From: Rhynchopus sp. YZ270_cl-10
Lineage: Eukaryota > Euglenozoa > Diplonemea > Diplonemida > Diplonemidae
Length of the DNA stretch: 64,000 nucleotides
Reading direction: 5' to 3'
Assembly: GCA_964035575.1 (NCBI GenBank)
Contig: OZ037845.1
Coordinates: forward strand, 1-64,000
In this document: positions 1 to 12,528 of the stretch, piece by piece
How positions within the stretch are numbered: position 1 is the stretch's first letter
Layout: every line of letters starts with the position of its first letter
Position numbers and translations under genes: made by a program
The notes under the pieces: generated by a model
What the model was told of the DNA's origin: nothing
The model's input: the letters and a program-made list of their open reading frames with translations, nothing else
Database searches by the model: none

Positions 1-3000
1 TGCGGGTTTGCGGGTTTGCGGGTTTGCGGGTTTGCGGGTTTGCGGGTTTGCGGGTTTGCGGGTTTGCGGGTTTGCGGGTTTGCGGGTTTGCGGGTTTGCG
101 GGTTTGCGGGTTTGCGGGTTTGCGGGTTTGCGGGTTTGCGGGTTTGCGGGTTTGCGGGTTTGCGGGTTTGCGGGTTTGCGGGTTTGCGGGTTTGCGGGTT
201 TGCGGGTTTGCGGGTTTGCGGGTTTGCGGGTTTGCGGGTTTGCGGGTTTGCGGGTTTGCGGGTTTGCGGGTTTGCGGGTTTGCGGGTTTGCGGGTTTGCG
301 GGTTTGCGGGTTTGCGGGTTTGCGGGTTTGCGGGTTTGCGGGTTTGCGGGTTTGCGGGTTTGCGGGTCGGGTTTTGCGGTGGTTTGCGGGTTTGCGGGTT
401 TGCGGTGGTTTGCGGTGTTTGCGGAGTTTGCGGTTTGCGGGTTTGCGGTGGGTTTGCGGTCGTTGGGGTTTGCGGGTTTTGGCGGTTTGCGATTGCCGGT
501 TTGCGGGTTTGCGGGTTTGGGCTGTTTGCGGGTTTGCGGGTTTGCGGGTTTTGCGGGTTTGCGGGTTTGCGGGTTTGCGGGTTGTTTGCGGGTTTTGCGG
601 GTTGATTGCGGTTGGGGTTTGCGGGTTTGCGGGTTTGCGGGTTTGCGGGTTTGCGGGTTTGCGGGTTTGCCGGGTTTGCGGGTTTGCGGGTTTGCGGGTT
701 TGCGGGTTTGCGGGTTTGCGGGTTTGCGGGTTTGCGGTTCGTTTTGCGGGTTTTGCGGTTTGCGGGTTTGCGGGTTTGCGGGTTTGCGGGTTTGCGGGTT
801 TGCGGGTTTTGCGGGTTTGCGGTGTTTGCGGGTTTGCGGGTTTGCGGGTTTGCGGGTTTGCGGGTTTGCGGGTTTGCGGTTTGCGGGTTTGCGGGTTTGC
901 GGGTTTGCGGGTTTGCGGGTTTGCGGGTTTGCGGGTTTGCGGGTTTGCGGGTTTGCGGGTTTGCGGGTTTGCGGGTTTGCGGGTTTGCGGGTTTGCGGGT
1001 TTGCGGGTTTGCGGGTTTGCGGGTTTGCGGGTTTGCGGGTTTGCGGGTTTGCGGGTTTGCGGGTTTGCGGGTTTGCGGGTTTGCGGGTTTGCGGGTTGCG
1101 GGTTTGCGGGTTTGCGGGTTTGCGGGTTTGCGGGTTTGCGGGTTTGCGGGTTTGCGGGTTTGCGGGTTTGCGGGTTTGCGGGTTTGCGGGTTTGCGGGTT
1201 TGCGGGTTTGCGGGTTTGCGGGTTTGCGGGTTTGCGGGTTTGCGGGTTTGCGGGTTTGCGGGTTTGCGGGTTTGCGGGTTTGCGGGTTTGCGGGTTTGCG
1301 GGTTTGCGGGTTTGCGGGTTTGCGGGTTTGCGGGTTTGCGGGTTTGCGGGTTTGCGGGTTTGCGGGTTTGCGGGTTTGCGGGTTTGCGGGTTTGCGGGTT
1401 TGCGGGTTTGCGGGTTTGCGGGTTTGCGGGTTTGCGGGTTTGCGGGTTTGCGGGTTTGCGGGTTTGCGGGTTTGCGGGTTTGCGGGTTTGCGGGTTTGCG
1501 GGTTTGCGGGTTTGCGGGTTTGCGGGTTTGCGGGTTTGCGGGTTTGCGGGTTTGCGGGTTTGCGGGTTTGCGGGTTTGCGGGTTTGCGGGTTTGCGGGTT
1601 TGCGGGTTTGCGGGTTTGCGGGTTTGCGGGTTTGCGGGTTTGCGGGTTTGCGGGTTTGCGGGTTTGCGGGTTTGCGGGTTTGCGGGTTTGCGGGTTTGCG
1701 GGTTTGCGGGTTTGCGGGTTTGCGGGTTTGCGGGTTTGCGGGTTTGCGGGTTTGCGGGTTTGCGGGTTTGCGGGTTTGCGGGTTTGCGGGTTTGCGGGTT
1801 TGCGGGTTTGCGGGTTTGCGGGTTTGCGGGTTTGCGGGTTTGCGGGTTTGCGGGTTTGCGGGTTTGCGGGTTTGCGGGTTTGCGGGTTTGCGGGTTTGCG
1901 GGTTTGCGGGTTTGCGGGTTTGCGGGTTTGCGGGTTTGCGGGTTTGCGGGTTTGCGGGTTTGCGGGTTTGCGGGTTTGCGGGTTTGCGGGTTTGCGGGTT
2001 TGCGGGTTTGCGGGTTTGCGGGTTTGCGGGTTTGCGGGTTTGCGGGTTTGCGGGTTTGCGGGTTTGCGGGTTTGCGGGTTTGCGGGTTTGCGGGTTTGCG
2101 GGTTTGCGGGTTTGCGGGTTTGCGGGTTTGCGGGTTTGCGGGTTTGCGGGTTTGCGGGTTTGCGGGTTTGCGGGTTTGCGGGTTTGCGGGTTTGCGGGTT
2201 TGCGGGTTTGCGGGTTTGCGGGTTTGCGGGTTTGCGGGTTTGCGGGTTTGCGGGTTTGCGGGTTTGCGGGTTTGCGGGTTTGCGGGTTTGCGGGTTTGCG
2301 GGTTTGCGGGTTTGCGGGTTTGCGGGTTTGCGGGTTTGCGGGTTTGCGGGTTTGCGGGTTTGCGGGTTTGCGGGTTTGCGGGTTTGCGGGTTTGCGGGTT
2401 TGCGGGTTTGCGGGTTTGCGGGTTTGCGGGTTTGCGGGTTTGCGGGTTTGCGGGTTTGCGGGTTTGCGGGTTTGCGGGTTTGCGGGTTTGCGGGTTTGCG
2501 GGTTTGCGGGTTTGCGGGTTTGCGGGTTTGCGGGTTTGCGGGTTTGCGGGTTTGCGGGTTTGCGGGTTTGCGGGTTTGCGGGTTTGCGGGTTTGCGGGTT
2601 TGCGGGTTTGCGGGTTTGCGGGTTTGCGGGTTTGCGGGTTTGCGGGTTTGCGGGTTTGCGGGTTTGCGGGTTTGCGGGTTTGCGGGTTTGCGGGTTTGCG
2701 GGTTTGCGGGTTTGCGGGTTTGCGGGTTTGCGGGTTTGCGGGTTTGCGGGTTTGCGGGTTTGCGGGTTTGCGGGTTTGCGGGTTTGCGGGTTTGCGGGTT
2801 TGCGGGTTTGCGGGTTTGCGGGTTTGCGGGTTTGCGGGTTTGCGGGTTTGCGGGTTTGCGGGTTTGCGGGTTTGCGGGTTTGCGGGTTTGCGGGTTTGCG
2901 GGTTTGCGGGTTTGCGGGTTTGCGGGTTTGCGGGTTTGCGGGTTTGCGGGTTTGCGGGTTTGCGGGTTTGCGGGTTTGCGGGTTTGCGGGTTTGCGGGTT

Positions 3001-6000
3001 TGCGGGTTTGCGGGTTTGCGGGTTTGCGGGTTTGCGGGTTTGCGGGTTTGCGGGTTTGCGGGTTTGCGGGTTTGCGGGTTTGCGGGTTTGCGGGTTTGCG
3101 GGTTTGCGGGTTTGCGGGTTTGCGGGTTTGCGGGTTTGCGGGTTTGCGGGTTTGCGGGTTTGCGGGTTTGCGGGTTTGCGGGTTTGCGGGTTTGCGGGTT
3201 TGCGGGTTTGCGGGTTTGCGGGTTTGCGGGTTTGCGGGTTTGCGGGTTTGCGGGTTTGCGGGTTTGCGGGTTTGCGGGTTTGCGGGTTTGCGGGTTTGCG
3301 GGTTTGCGGGTTTGCGGGTTTGCGGGTTTGCGGGTTTGCGGGTTTGCGGGTTTGCGGGTTTGCGGGTTTGCGGGTTTGCGGGTTTGCGGGTTTGCGGGTT
3401 TGCGGGTTTGCGGGTTTGCGGGTTTGCGGGTTTGCGGGTTTGCGGGTTTGCGGGTTTGCGGGTTTGCGGGTTTGCGGGTTTGCGGGTTTGCGGGTTTGCG
3501 GGTTTGCGGGTTTGCGGGTTTGCGGGTTTGCGGGTTTGCGGGTTTGCGGGTTTGCGGGTTTGCGGGTTTGCGGGTTTGCGGGTTTGCGGGTTTGCGGGTT
3601 TGCGGGTTTGCGGGTTTGCGGGTTTGCGGGTTTGCGGGTTTGCGGGTTTGCGGGTTTGCGGGTTTGCGGGTTTGCGGGTTTGCGGGTTTGCGGGTTTGCG
3701 GGTTTGCGGGTTTGCGGGTTTGCGGGTTTGCGGGTTTGCGGGTTTGCGGGTTTGCGGGTTTGCGGGTTTGCGGGTTTGCGGGTTTGCGGGTTTGCGGGTT
3801 TGCGGGTTTGCGGGTTTGCGGGTTTGCGGGTTTGCGGGTTTGCGGGTTTGCGGGTTTGCGGGTTTGCGGGTTTGCGGGTTTGCGGGTTTGCGGGTTTGCG
3901 GGTTTGCGGGTTTGCGGGTTTGCGGGTTTGCGGGTTTGCGGGTTTGCGGGTTTGCGGGTTTGCGGGTTTGCGGGTTTGCGGGTTTGCGGGTTTGCGGGTT
4001 TGCGGGTTTGCGGGTTTGCGGGTTTGCGGGTTTGCGGGTTTGCGGGTTTGCGGGTTTGCGGGTTTGCGGGTTTGCGGGTTTGCGGGTTTGCGGGTTTGCG
4101 GGTTTGCGGGTTTGCGGGTTTGCGGGTTTGCGGGTTTGCGGGTTTGCGGGTTTGCGGGTTTGCGGGTTTGCGGGTTTGCGGGTTTGCGGGTTTGCGGGTT
4201 TGCGGGTTTGCGGGTTTGCGGGTTTGCGGGTTTGCGGGTTTGCGGGTTTGCGGGTTTGCGGGTTTGCGGGTTTGCGGGTTTGCGGGTTTGCGGGTTTGCG
4301 GGTTTGCGGGTTTGCGGGTTTGCGGGTTTGCGGGTTTGCGGGTTTGCGGGTTTGCGGGTTTGCGGGTTTGCGGGTTTGCGGGTTTGCGGGTTTGCGGGTT
4401 TGCGGGTTTGCGGGTTTGCGGGTTTGCGGGTTTGCGGGTTTGCGGGTTTGCGGGTTTGCGGGTTTGCGGGTTTGCGGGTTTGCGGGTTTGCGGGTTTGCG
4501 GGTTTGCGGGTTTGCGGGTTTGCGGGTTTGCGGGTTTGCGGGTTTGCGGGTTTGCGGGTTTGCGGGTTTGCGGGTTTGCGGGTTTGCGGGTTTGCGGGTT
4601 TGCGGGTTTGCGGGTTTGCGGGTTTGCGGGTTTGCGGGTTTGCGGGTTTGCGGGTTTGCGGGTTTGCGGGTTTGCGGGTTTGCGGGTTTGCGGGTTTGCG
4701 GGTTTGCGGGTTTGCGGGTTTGCGGGTTTGCGGGTTTGCGGGTTTGCGGGTTTGCGGGTTTGCGGGTTTGCGGGTTTGCGGGTTTGCGGGTTTGCGGGTT
4801 TGCGGGTTTGCGGGTTTGCGGGTTTGCGGGTTTGCGGGTTTGCGGGTTTGCGGGTTTGCGGGTTTGCGGGTTTGCGGGTTTGCGGGTTTGCGGGTTTGCG
4901 GGTTTGCGGGTTTGCGGGTTTGCGGGTTTGCGGGTTTGCGGGTTTGCGGGTTTGCGGGTTTGCGGGTTTGCGGGTTTGCGGGTTTGCGGGTTTGCGGGTT
5001 TGCGGGTTTGCGGGTTTGCGGGTTTGCGGGTTTGCGGGTTTGCGGGTTTGCGGGTTTGCGGGTTTGCGGGTTTGCGGGTTTGCGGGTTTGCGGGTTTGCG
5101 GGTTTGCGGGTTTGCGGGTTTGCGGGTTTGCGGGTTTGCGGGTTTGCGGGTTTGCGGGTTTGCGGGTTTGCGGGTTTGCGGGTTTGCGGGTTTGCGGGTT
5201 TGCGGGTTTGCGGGTTTGCGGGTTTGCGGGTTTGCGGGTTTGCGGGTTTGCGGGTTTGCGGGTTTGCGGGTTTGCGGGTTTGCGGGTTTGCGGGTTTGCG
5301 GGTTTGCGGGTTTGCGGGTTTGCGGGTTTGCGGGTTTGCGGGTTTGCGGGTTTGCGGGTTTGCGGGTTTGCGGGTTTGCGGGTTTGCGGGTTTGCGGGTT
5401 TGCGGGTTTGCGGGTTTGCGGGTTTGCGGGTTTGCGGGTTTGCGGGTTTGCGGGTTTGCGGGTTTGCGGGTTTGCGGGTTTGCGGGTTTGCGGGTTTGCG
5501 GGTTTGCGGGTTTGCGGGTTTGCGGGTTTGCGGGTTTGCGGGTTTGCGGGTTTGCGGGTTTGCGGGTTTGCGGGTTTGCGGGTTTGCGGGTTTGCGGGTT
5601 TGCGGGTTTGCGGGTTTGCGGGTTTGCGGGTTTGCGGGTTTGCGGGTTTGCGGGTTTGCGGGTTTGCGGGTTTGCGGGTTTGCGGGTTTGCGGGTTTGCG
5701 GGTTTGCGGGTTTGCGGGTTTGCGGGTTTGCGGGTTTGCGGGTTTGCGGGTTTGCGGGTTTGCGGGTTTGCGGGTTTGCGGGTTTGCGGGTTTGCGGGTT
5801 TGCGGGTTTGCGGGTTTGCGGGTTTGCGGGTTTGCGGGTTTGCGGGTTTGCGGGTTTGCGGGTTTGCGGGTTTGCGGGTTTGCGGGTTTGCGGGTTTGCG
5901 GGTTTGCGGGTTTGCGGGTTTGCGGGTTTGCGGGTTTGCGGGTTTGCGGGTTTGCGGGTTTGCGGGTTTGCGGGTTTGCGGGTTTGCGGGTTTGCGGGTT

Positions 6001-9000
6001 TGCGGGTTTGCGGGTTTGCGGGTTTGCGGGTTTGCGGGTTTGCGGGTTTGCGGGTTTGCGGGTTTGCGGGTTTGCGGGTTTGCGGGTTTGCGGGTTTGCG
6101 GGTTTGCGGGTTTGCGGGTTTGCGGGTTTGCGGGTTTGCGGGTTTGCGGGTTTGCGGGTTTGCGGGTTTGCGGGTTTGCGGGTTTGCGGGTTTGCGGGTT
6201 TGCGGGTTTGCGGGTTTGCGGGTTTGCGGGTTTGCGGGTTTGCGGGTTTGCGGGTTTGCGGGTTTGCGGGTTTGCGGGTTTGCGGGTTTGCGGGTTTGCG
6301 GGTTTGCGGGTTTGCGGGTTTGCGGGTTTGCGGGTTTGCGGGTTTGCGGGTTTGCGGGTTTGCGGGTTTGCGGGTTTGCGGGTTTGCGGGTTTGCGGGTT
6401 TGCGGGTTTGCGGGTTTGCGGGTTTGCGGGTTTGCGGGTTTGCGGGTTTGCGGGTTTGCGGGTTTGCGGGTTTGCGGGTTTGCGGGTTTGCGGGTTTGCG
6501 GGTTTGCGGGTTTGCGGGTTTGCGGGTTTGCGGGTTTGCGGGTTTGCGGGTTTGCGGGTTTGCGGGTTTGCGGGTTTGCGGGTTTGCGGGTTTGCGGGTT
6601 TGCGGGTTTGCGGGTTTGCGGGTTTGCGGGTTTGCGGGTTTGCGGGTTTGCGGGTTTGCGGGTTTGCGGGTTTGCGGGTTTGCGGGTTTGCGGGTTTGCG
6701 GGTTTGCGGGTTTGCGGGTTTGCGGGTTTGCGGGTTTGCGGGTTTGCGGGTTTGCGGGTTTGCGGGTTTGCGGGTTTGCGGGTTTGCGGGTTTGCGGGTT
6801 TGCGGGTTTGCGGGTTTGCGGGTTTGCGGGTTTGCGGGTTTGCGGGTTTGCGGGTTTGCGGGTTTGCGGGTTTGCGGGTTTGCGGGTTTGCGGGTTTGCG
6901 GGTTTGCGGGTTTGCGGGTTTGCGGGTTTGCGGGTTTGCGGGTTTGCGGGTTTGCGGGTTTGCGGGTTTGCGGGTTTGCGGGTTTGCGGGTTTGCGGGTT
7001 TGCGGGTTTGCGGGTTTGCGGGTTTGCGGGTTTGCGGGTTTGCGGGTTTGCGGGTTTGCGGGTTTGCGGGTTTGCGGGTTTGCGGGTTTGCGGGTTTGCG
7101 GGTTTGCGGGTTTGCGGGTTTGCGGGTTTGCGGGTTTGCGGGTTTGCGGGTTTGCGGGTTTGCGGGTTTGCGGGTTTGCGGGTTTGCGGGTTTGCGGGTT
7201 TGCGGGTTTGCGGGTTTGCGGGTTTGCGGGTTTGCGGGTTTGCGGGTTTGCGGGTTTGCGGGTTTGCGGGTTTGCGGGTTTGCGGGTTTGCGGGTTTGCG
7301 GGTTTGCGGGTTTGCGGGTTTGCGGGTTTGCGGGTTTGCGGGTTTGCGGGTTTGCGGGTTTGCGGGTTTGCGGGTTTGCGGGTTTGCGGGTTTGCGGGTT
7401 TGCGGGTTTGCGGGTTTGCGGGTTTGCGGGTTTGCGGGTTTGCGGGTTTGCGGGTTTGCGGGTTTGCGGGTTTGCGGGTTTGCGGGTTTGCGGGTTTGCG
7501 GGTTTGCGGGTTTGCGGGTTTGCGGGTTTGCGGGTTTGCGGGTTTGCGGGTTTGCGGGTTTGCGGGTTTGCGGGTTTGCGGGTTTGCGGGTTTGCGGGTT
7601 TGCGGGTTTGCGGGTTTGCGGGTTTGCGGGTTTGCGGGTTTGCGGGTTTGCGGGTTTGCGGGTTTGCGGGTTTGCGGGTTTGCGGGTTTGCGGGTTTGCG
7701 GGTTTGCGGGTTTGCGGGTTTGCGGGTTTGCGGGTTTGCGGGTTTGCGGGTTTGCGGGTTTGCGGGTTTGCGGGTTTGCGGGTTTGCGGGTTTGCGGGTT
7801 TGCGGGTTTGCGGGTTTGCGGGTTTGCGGGTTTGCGGGTTTGCGGGTTTGCGGGTTTGCGGGTTTGCGGGTTTGCGGGTTTGCGGGTTTGCGGGTTTGCG
7901 GGTTTGCGGGTTTGCGGGTTTGCGGGTTTGCGGGTTTGCGGGTTTGCGGGTTTGCGGGTTTGCGGGTTTGCGGGTTTGCGGGTTTGCGGGTTTGCGGGTT
8001 TGCGGGTTTGCGGGTTTGCGGGTTTGCGGGTTTGCGGGTTTGCGGGTTTGCGGGTTTGCGGGTTTGCGGGTTTGCGGGTTTGCGGGTTTGCGGGTTTGCG
8101 GGTTTGCGGGTTTGCGGGTTTGCGGGTTTGCGGGTTTGCGGGTTTGCGGGTTTGCGGGTTTGCGGGTTTGCGGGTTTGCGGGTTTGCGGGTTTGCGGGTT
8201 TGCGGGTTTGCGGGTTTGCGGGTTTGCGGGTTTGCGGGTTTGCGGGTTTGCGGGTTTGCGGGTTTGCGGGTTTGCGGGTTTGCGGGTTTGCGGGTTTGCG
8301 GGTTTGCGGGTTTGCGGGTTTGCGGGTTTGCGGGTTTGCGGGTTTGCGGGTTTGCGGGTTTGCGGGTTTGCGGGTTTGCGGGTTTGCGGGTTTGCGGGTT
8401 TGCGGGTTTGCGGGTTTGCGGGTTTGCGGGTTTGCGGGTTTGCGGGTTTGCGGGTTTGCGGGTTTGCGGGTTTGCGGGTTTGCGGGTTTGCGGGTTTGCG
8501 GGTTTGCGGGTTTGCGGGTTTGCGGGTTTGCGGGTTTGCGGGTTTGCGGGTTTGCGGGTTTGCGGGTTTGCGGGTTTGCGGGTTTGCGGGTTTGCGGGTT
8601 TGCGGGTTTGCGGGTTTGCGGGTTTGCGGGTTTGCGGGTTTGCGGGTTTGCGGGTTTGCGGGTTTGCGGGTTTGCGGGTTTGCGGGTTTGCGGGTTTGCG
8701 GGTTTGCGGGTTTGCGGGTTTGCGGGTTTGCGGGTTTGCGGGTTTGCGGGTTTGCGGGTTTGCGGGTTTGCGGGTTTGCGGGTTTGCGGGTTTGCGGGTT
8801 TGCGGGTTTGCGGGTTTGCGGGTTTGCGGGTTTGCGGGTTTGCGGGTTTGCGGGTTTGCGGGTTTGCGGGTTTGCGGGTTTGCGGGTTTGCGGGTTTGCG
8901 GGTTTGCGGGTTTGCGGGTTTGCGGGTTTGCGGGTTTGCGGGTTTGCGGGTTTGCGGGTTTGCGGGTTTGCGGGTTTGCGGGTTTGCGGGTTTGCGGGTT

Positions 9001-9866
9001 TGCGGGTTTGCGGGTTTGCGGGTTTGCGGGTTTGCGGGTTTGCGGGTTTGCGGGTTTGCGGGTTTGCGGGTTTGCGGGTTTGCGGGTTTGCGGGTTTGCG
9101 GGTTTGCGGGTTTGCGGGTTTGCGGGTTTGCGGGTTTGCGGGTTTGCGGGTTTGCGGGTTTGCGGGTTTGCGGGTTTGCGGGTTTGCGGGTTTGCGGGTT
9201 TGCGGGTTTGCGGGTTTGCGGGTTTGCGGGTTTGCGGGTTTGCGGGTTTGCGGGTTTGCGGGTTTGCGGGTTTGCGGGTTTGCGGGTTTACGGGTTTGCG
9301 GGTTTGCGGGTTTACGGGTTTGCGGGTTTGCGGGTTTGCGGGTTTGCGGGTTTGCGGGTTTGCGGGTTTGCGGGTTTGCGGGTTTGCGGGTTTACGGGTT
9401 TGCGGGTTTGCGGGTTTGCGGGTTTGCGGGTTTGCGGGTTTGCGGGTTTGCGGGTTTGCGGGTTTGCGGGTTTGCGGGTTTGCGGGTTTGCGGGTTTGCG
9501 GGTTTACGGGTTTGCGGGTTTACGGGTTTGCGGGTTTGCGGGTTTGCGGGTTTGCGGGTTTGCGGGTTTGCGGGTTTGCGGGTTTGCGGGTTTGCGGGTT
9601 TGCGGGTTTGCGGGTTTGCGGGTTTGCGGGTTTGCGGGTTTGCGGGTTTGCGGGTTTGCGGGTTTGCGGGTTTGCGGGTTTGCGGGTTTACGGGTTTGCG
9701 GGTTTGCGGGTTTGCGGGTTTGCGGGTTTGCGGGTTTGCGGGTTTACGGGTTTGCGGGTTTGCGGGTTTACGGGTTTGCGGGTTTGCGGGTTTGCGGGTT
9801 TGCGGGTTTGCGGGTTTACGGGTTTGCGGGTTTGCGGGTTTGCGGGTTTGCGGGTTTGCGGGTTTG
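1..9866. repeat. Octamer satellite (TTTGCGGG)n
   Basis: About 1,230 head-to-tail copies of the 8-bp unit TTTGCGGG fill the left end and continue beyond it. Bases 1-366 are perfect. Bases about 367-880 are scrambled, with shortened and lengthened units such as GGTTTTGCGG and TTTGCGGTGG. From about 890 to 9280 the array is essentially perfect, apart from one short unit near 1097. The last 600 bp carry nine units changed to TTTACGGG. The unit has no in-frame stop in any plus-strand frame, so three ORFs of over 3,000 codons are open by chance. It is not the TTAGGG telomere repeat expected in Euglenozoa. The array length may be affected by assembly. Confidence 0.97.
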
Positions 9867-10230
9867 TGTGATACTCGGATCTGATCGTACGACCCCGCAA
9901 TGAACTCAGATGTGCCCAAAAACCCCATATTCCCAAGATTTTTGCATTTTCGAGCATATTCTAATTGCTTAGATAGGGTATAAAGGCATTTTGCCCACAA
10001 TTTTGCGACATTTTACCGATTAGGACACTTCTGATGCTCCAATCAAATCGTCCGACCCCGCAATGGATTCAGAATGGCCCAAAAACCCTGTATTCCCAAG
10101 ATTTTTGCACTTTTGAGGGTTTCTGACATCCTTAGATAGGATAAAGAGGCATTTTCAGGTATTTTGATAAACGGACATTTTGTCTATTAGGATATGTGTG
10201 ATGCTCAGATTGATTCATCTGACCTAGTCA
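9866..10230. repeat. ~161-bp dispersed repeat, units next to the octamer array
   Basis: The array stops exactly where a repeat unit starts (TGTGATACTCGGATCTGATC). A second unit follows 163 bp later and the start of a third 167 bp after that. The conserved core is TGATGCTC, then CGACCCCGCAATGGATTCAG, then CCCAAAAACCC and TTCCCAAGATTTTTGCA. The same family recurs at 13.27-13.58, 14.50-14.60, 27.09-27.70 and 30.64-31.22 kb. Confidence 0.8.
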
Positions 10231-11271
10231 CGATTTTTTTTCAAAAATATTTTTTTCAAAAAAATCGATTTTAAAATATTGGTTTGGCTTGTGCGGGGAC
10301 CTGAATCTGGGGCAACATACCCTGTGGGACATACTGGGCCCGATGCAAGGCCGATTTTTCAAAAATATGGTTGCCCCGGTAGACGGTATGGCCCTGCAGG
10401 TCAGTGCATCGGGCCAAAAATCATGAAAAAATCATGATTTTGGGGTCTGGCACCCCATGGGCACATATATCTGGGGGTGTGAAATATGCATGGAATCGAC
10501 CGATTGGGGGTGTTATAGGTCCTGGGGGCCCACATGGGCCATATTTCACGCTATTGGGTCACGGGAAAGTGATTTTGACATTTTTTCATCGATTTTAGCT
10601 GTGAGAACCCTTCAAAAACACTGATTTTGGGGTGTTTCTGAGACGGTACGCTATACCCAGGGTCATATTAGGTATTAGTCCGGTCGACTTTTTGAAAAAA
10701 CGACCCCGCAATGGACTCAGGGGTGCCAGATAGTGTATATGCACCAGAATGGATTCACGGGAAAAGTCAAAATTGGGTGTCAGATACATGCTGCCATAAG
10801 TGACGAATTTCAAAAGTTGAGATTTTTCGAAAATCAGGGTTCAGTACACGCTGTACCCAATCCTGGGGGCCAAAATTTTCAACTTTTTGAAAAAACGGGC
10901 GGTATATGGCCCTAAAGTGTCAAAATGAGTTAATTGCGACCTCGGACGGCCTCCGGAGATGAGTAGAAGTTTATTTACTGAAAAAAAAAGTCAAAACACA
11001 GGCAAAATCCCACCTTCCACAGGTACAGTCAAAACTTTTATCCAGATCTCATGTTTTTTCAAAAAATTTTAAATTGTTTTTATGACTAACACCTCCGAAA
11101 TTTTTCCTGATAAGATGGAATATGGTCCTGTCGTAGTATGCAGTGTGTTTGCAGGCAAAAATTTGCATTTTCTCGCCCCAGACATTTTTTTATACATAAA
11201 AGTGCATAAATGGACCCCTGACCCCAAAATCCGGGTTCCAGCTTTTTGAAGGGGTCACCCTACAGGCCACC

Positions 11272-11304
11272 TCAAAAAGTTGGCCCGTAGGGCCAACTTT
11301 TTGA
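11272..11304. repeat. Perfect hairpin, 15-bp arms, loop GTA
   Basis: The left arm TCAAAAAGTTGGCCC is followed by GTA and then by its exact reverse complement GGGCCAACTTTTTGA. There is no mismatch. Confidence 0.9.
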
Positions 11305-11316
11305 AAAAACGGGGTT

Positions 11317-11359
11317 GCGATGTGTCCTGGGGGCCCGAAGGGCCCCCAGGACACATCGC
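11317..11359. repeat. Perfect hairpin, 20-bp arms, loop GAA
   Basis: The left arm GCGATGTGTCCTGGGGGCCC is followed by GAA and then by its exact 20-nt reverse complement. It lies 12 bp after the preceding hairpin. No terminator or gene is associated with it. Confidence 0.92.
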
Positions 11360-11731
11360 TGGGAAAAAAATATTAGGTTTTTGGGGGTCTATATAGGGTT
11401 GCTGTGGGGGTCACATGGCCGAAAAATGGCCATTTTTGGCCTATTTTTGGCCATTTTTTTAAGGTAAAAAATCCACTTTTTTTTTGTACATCCCCTTGCC
11501 CCCGGTAAAATTTACCAAACATATGGCCCTGTTGGACATACTGGGCCCATGAGTCGGTCGCTGGATCACCAAACTAGTTGCCCTATTTGCTAAAATCATG
11601 TTTTCAGGGTCAAAAATAGGGTGTTTTTTAGGGTCAAAAATAGGGTGTTTTTCAGGGGTATGTTAACCACGTATGTGTCTTAGGGACCAAATTTTCCAGG
11701 AATGTGAACCAATCGGGTCGCAATGGGTCCA

Positions 11732-11750
11732 GGGGGCCCGGAGGGCCCCC
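11732..11750. repeat. Short GC palindrome, 8-bp arms, loop GGA
   Basis: GGGGGCCC, then GGA, then GGGCCCCC. It has the same core arm sequence as the hairpin at 11317, in different flanks. Confidence 0.8.
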
Positions 11751-12509
11751 ATGCAGGGAAAATTTGCAACAATCCTGGGCAATGCTGGGGGCCGATAGGG
11801 TGTGCCTATACACGTGTTTTTACGTGTTTTTGGGCACTTTTCAGGATTTTCGAAAATTTTTGCAACACCAAAATCAAAAATTTCGGTCTAGGAGGCCCAT
11901 ATCTGGAAAAAATCGATATTCCAATGGCCTCATTGGGACATATTGGGCCCAGGACCCTATTTTCAGGTCCCAGGAAAAGCCAAAACAATAAAAAAAATAG
12001 CTCAGGCGACCCCCAAAAATAGGCGAAAAACAGCCATTTTTAGGGTGTTTTTTAGGGGTATTTTTACACACACAAATTGTTTACCATAGCACACCCCCAG
12101 GCTGCCTCAAAATTTTATCTTTATTTGATTTTTCCAACCCACATAGGGGTATTGGAGGCACAACTTTCACCAAGCCTGGGGAATTCGGCACTGCACACAC
12201 ACAACTGAAAAAGGCAAAAATCACCTGTTTTTCAAGGTGTCGCAGGGTAAATGTTGTTCCTTAAAAACCAAATTTTTTCTAAAAAATCGGCCCTGCGGGT
12301 GAAAAAACGACACTATGGGGGGTATTCCAGGGTGTGGGGGCCCCAAAAATCCGGTTTAAGACCACGAGAGGGTCCGAATACACACCTGAGAAGGTCCCGG
12401 GGAGTAAAAAAATGGCCATTTTTGGGGGGTCAAAATCTCACTTTTTGGGGGGATGTTTGTATACCCAGTACCGACCCACTAGCTGGGATGCCCAACTTTT
12501 CGCGAATAT

Positions 12510-12528
12510 GGGGGCCCGTAGGGCCCCC
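12510..12528. repeat. Short GC palindrome, 8-bp arms, loop GTA
   Basis: GGGGGCCC, then GTA, then GGGCCCCC, with a further GGGGCCCAGGGGGCCC just downstream. This is the fourth member of the GGGGGCCC hairpin group in this region. Confidence 0.8.

Noticed and set aside
1-9866. Telomere
   Set aside because: The unit is TTTGCGGG, not TTAGGG. The array continues into ordinary DNA on the right, and the left edge is only the window edge.
8-9903. Three overlapping ORFs of over 3,000 codons with RVCGFAGL repeats
   Set aside because: They exist because an 8-bp repeat without stops is open in every frame. There is no start context or codon structure, and the reverse strand behaves the same way.
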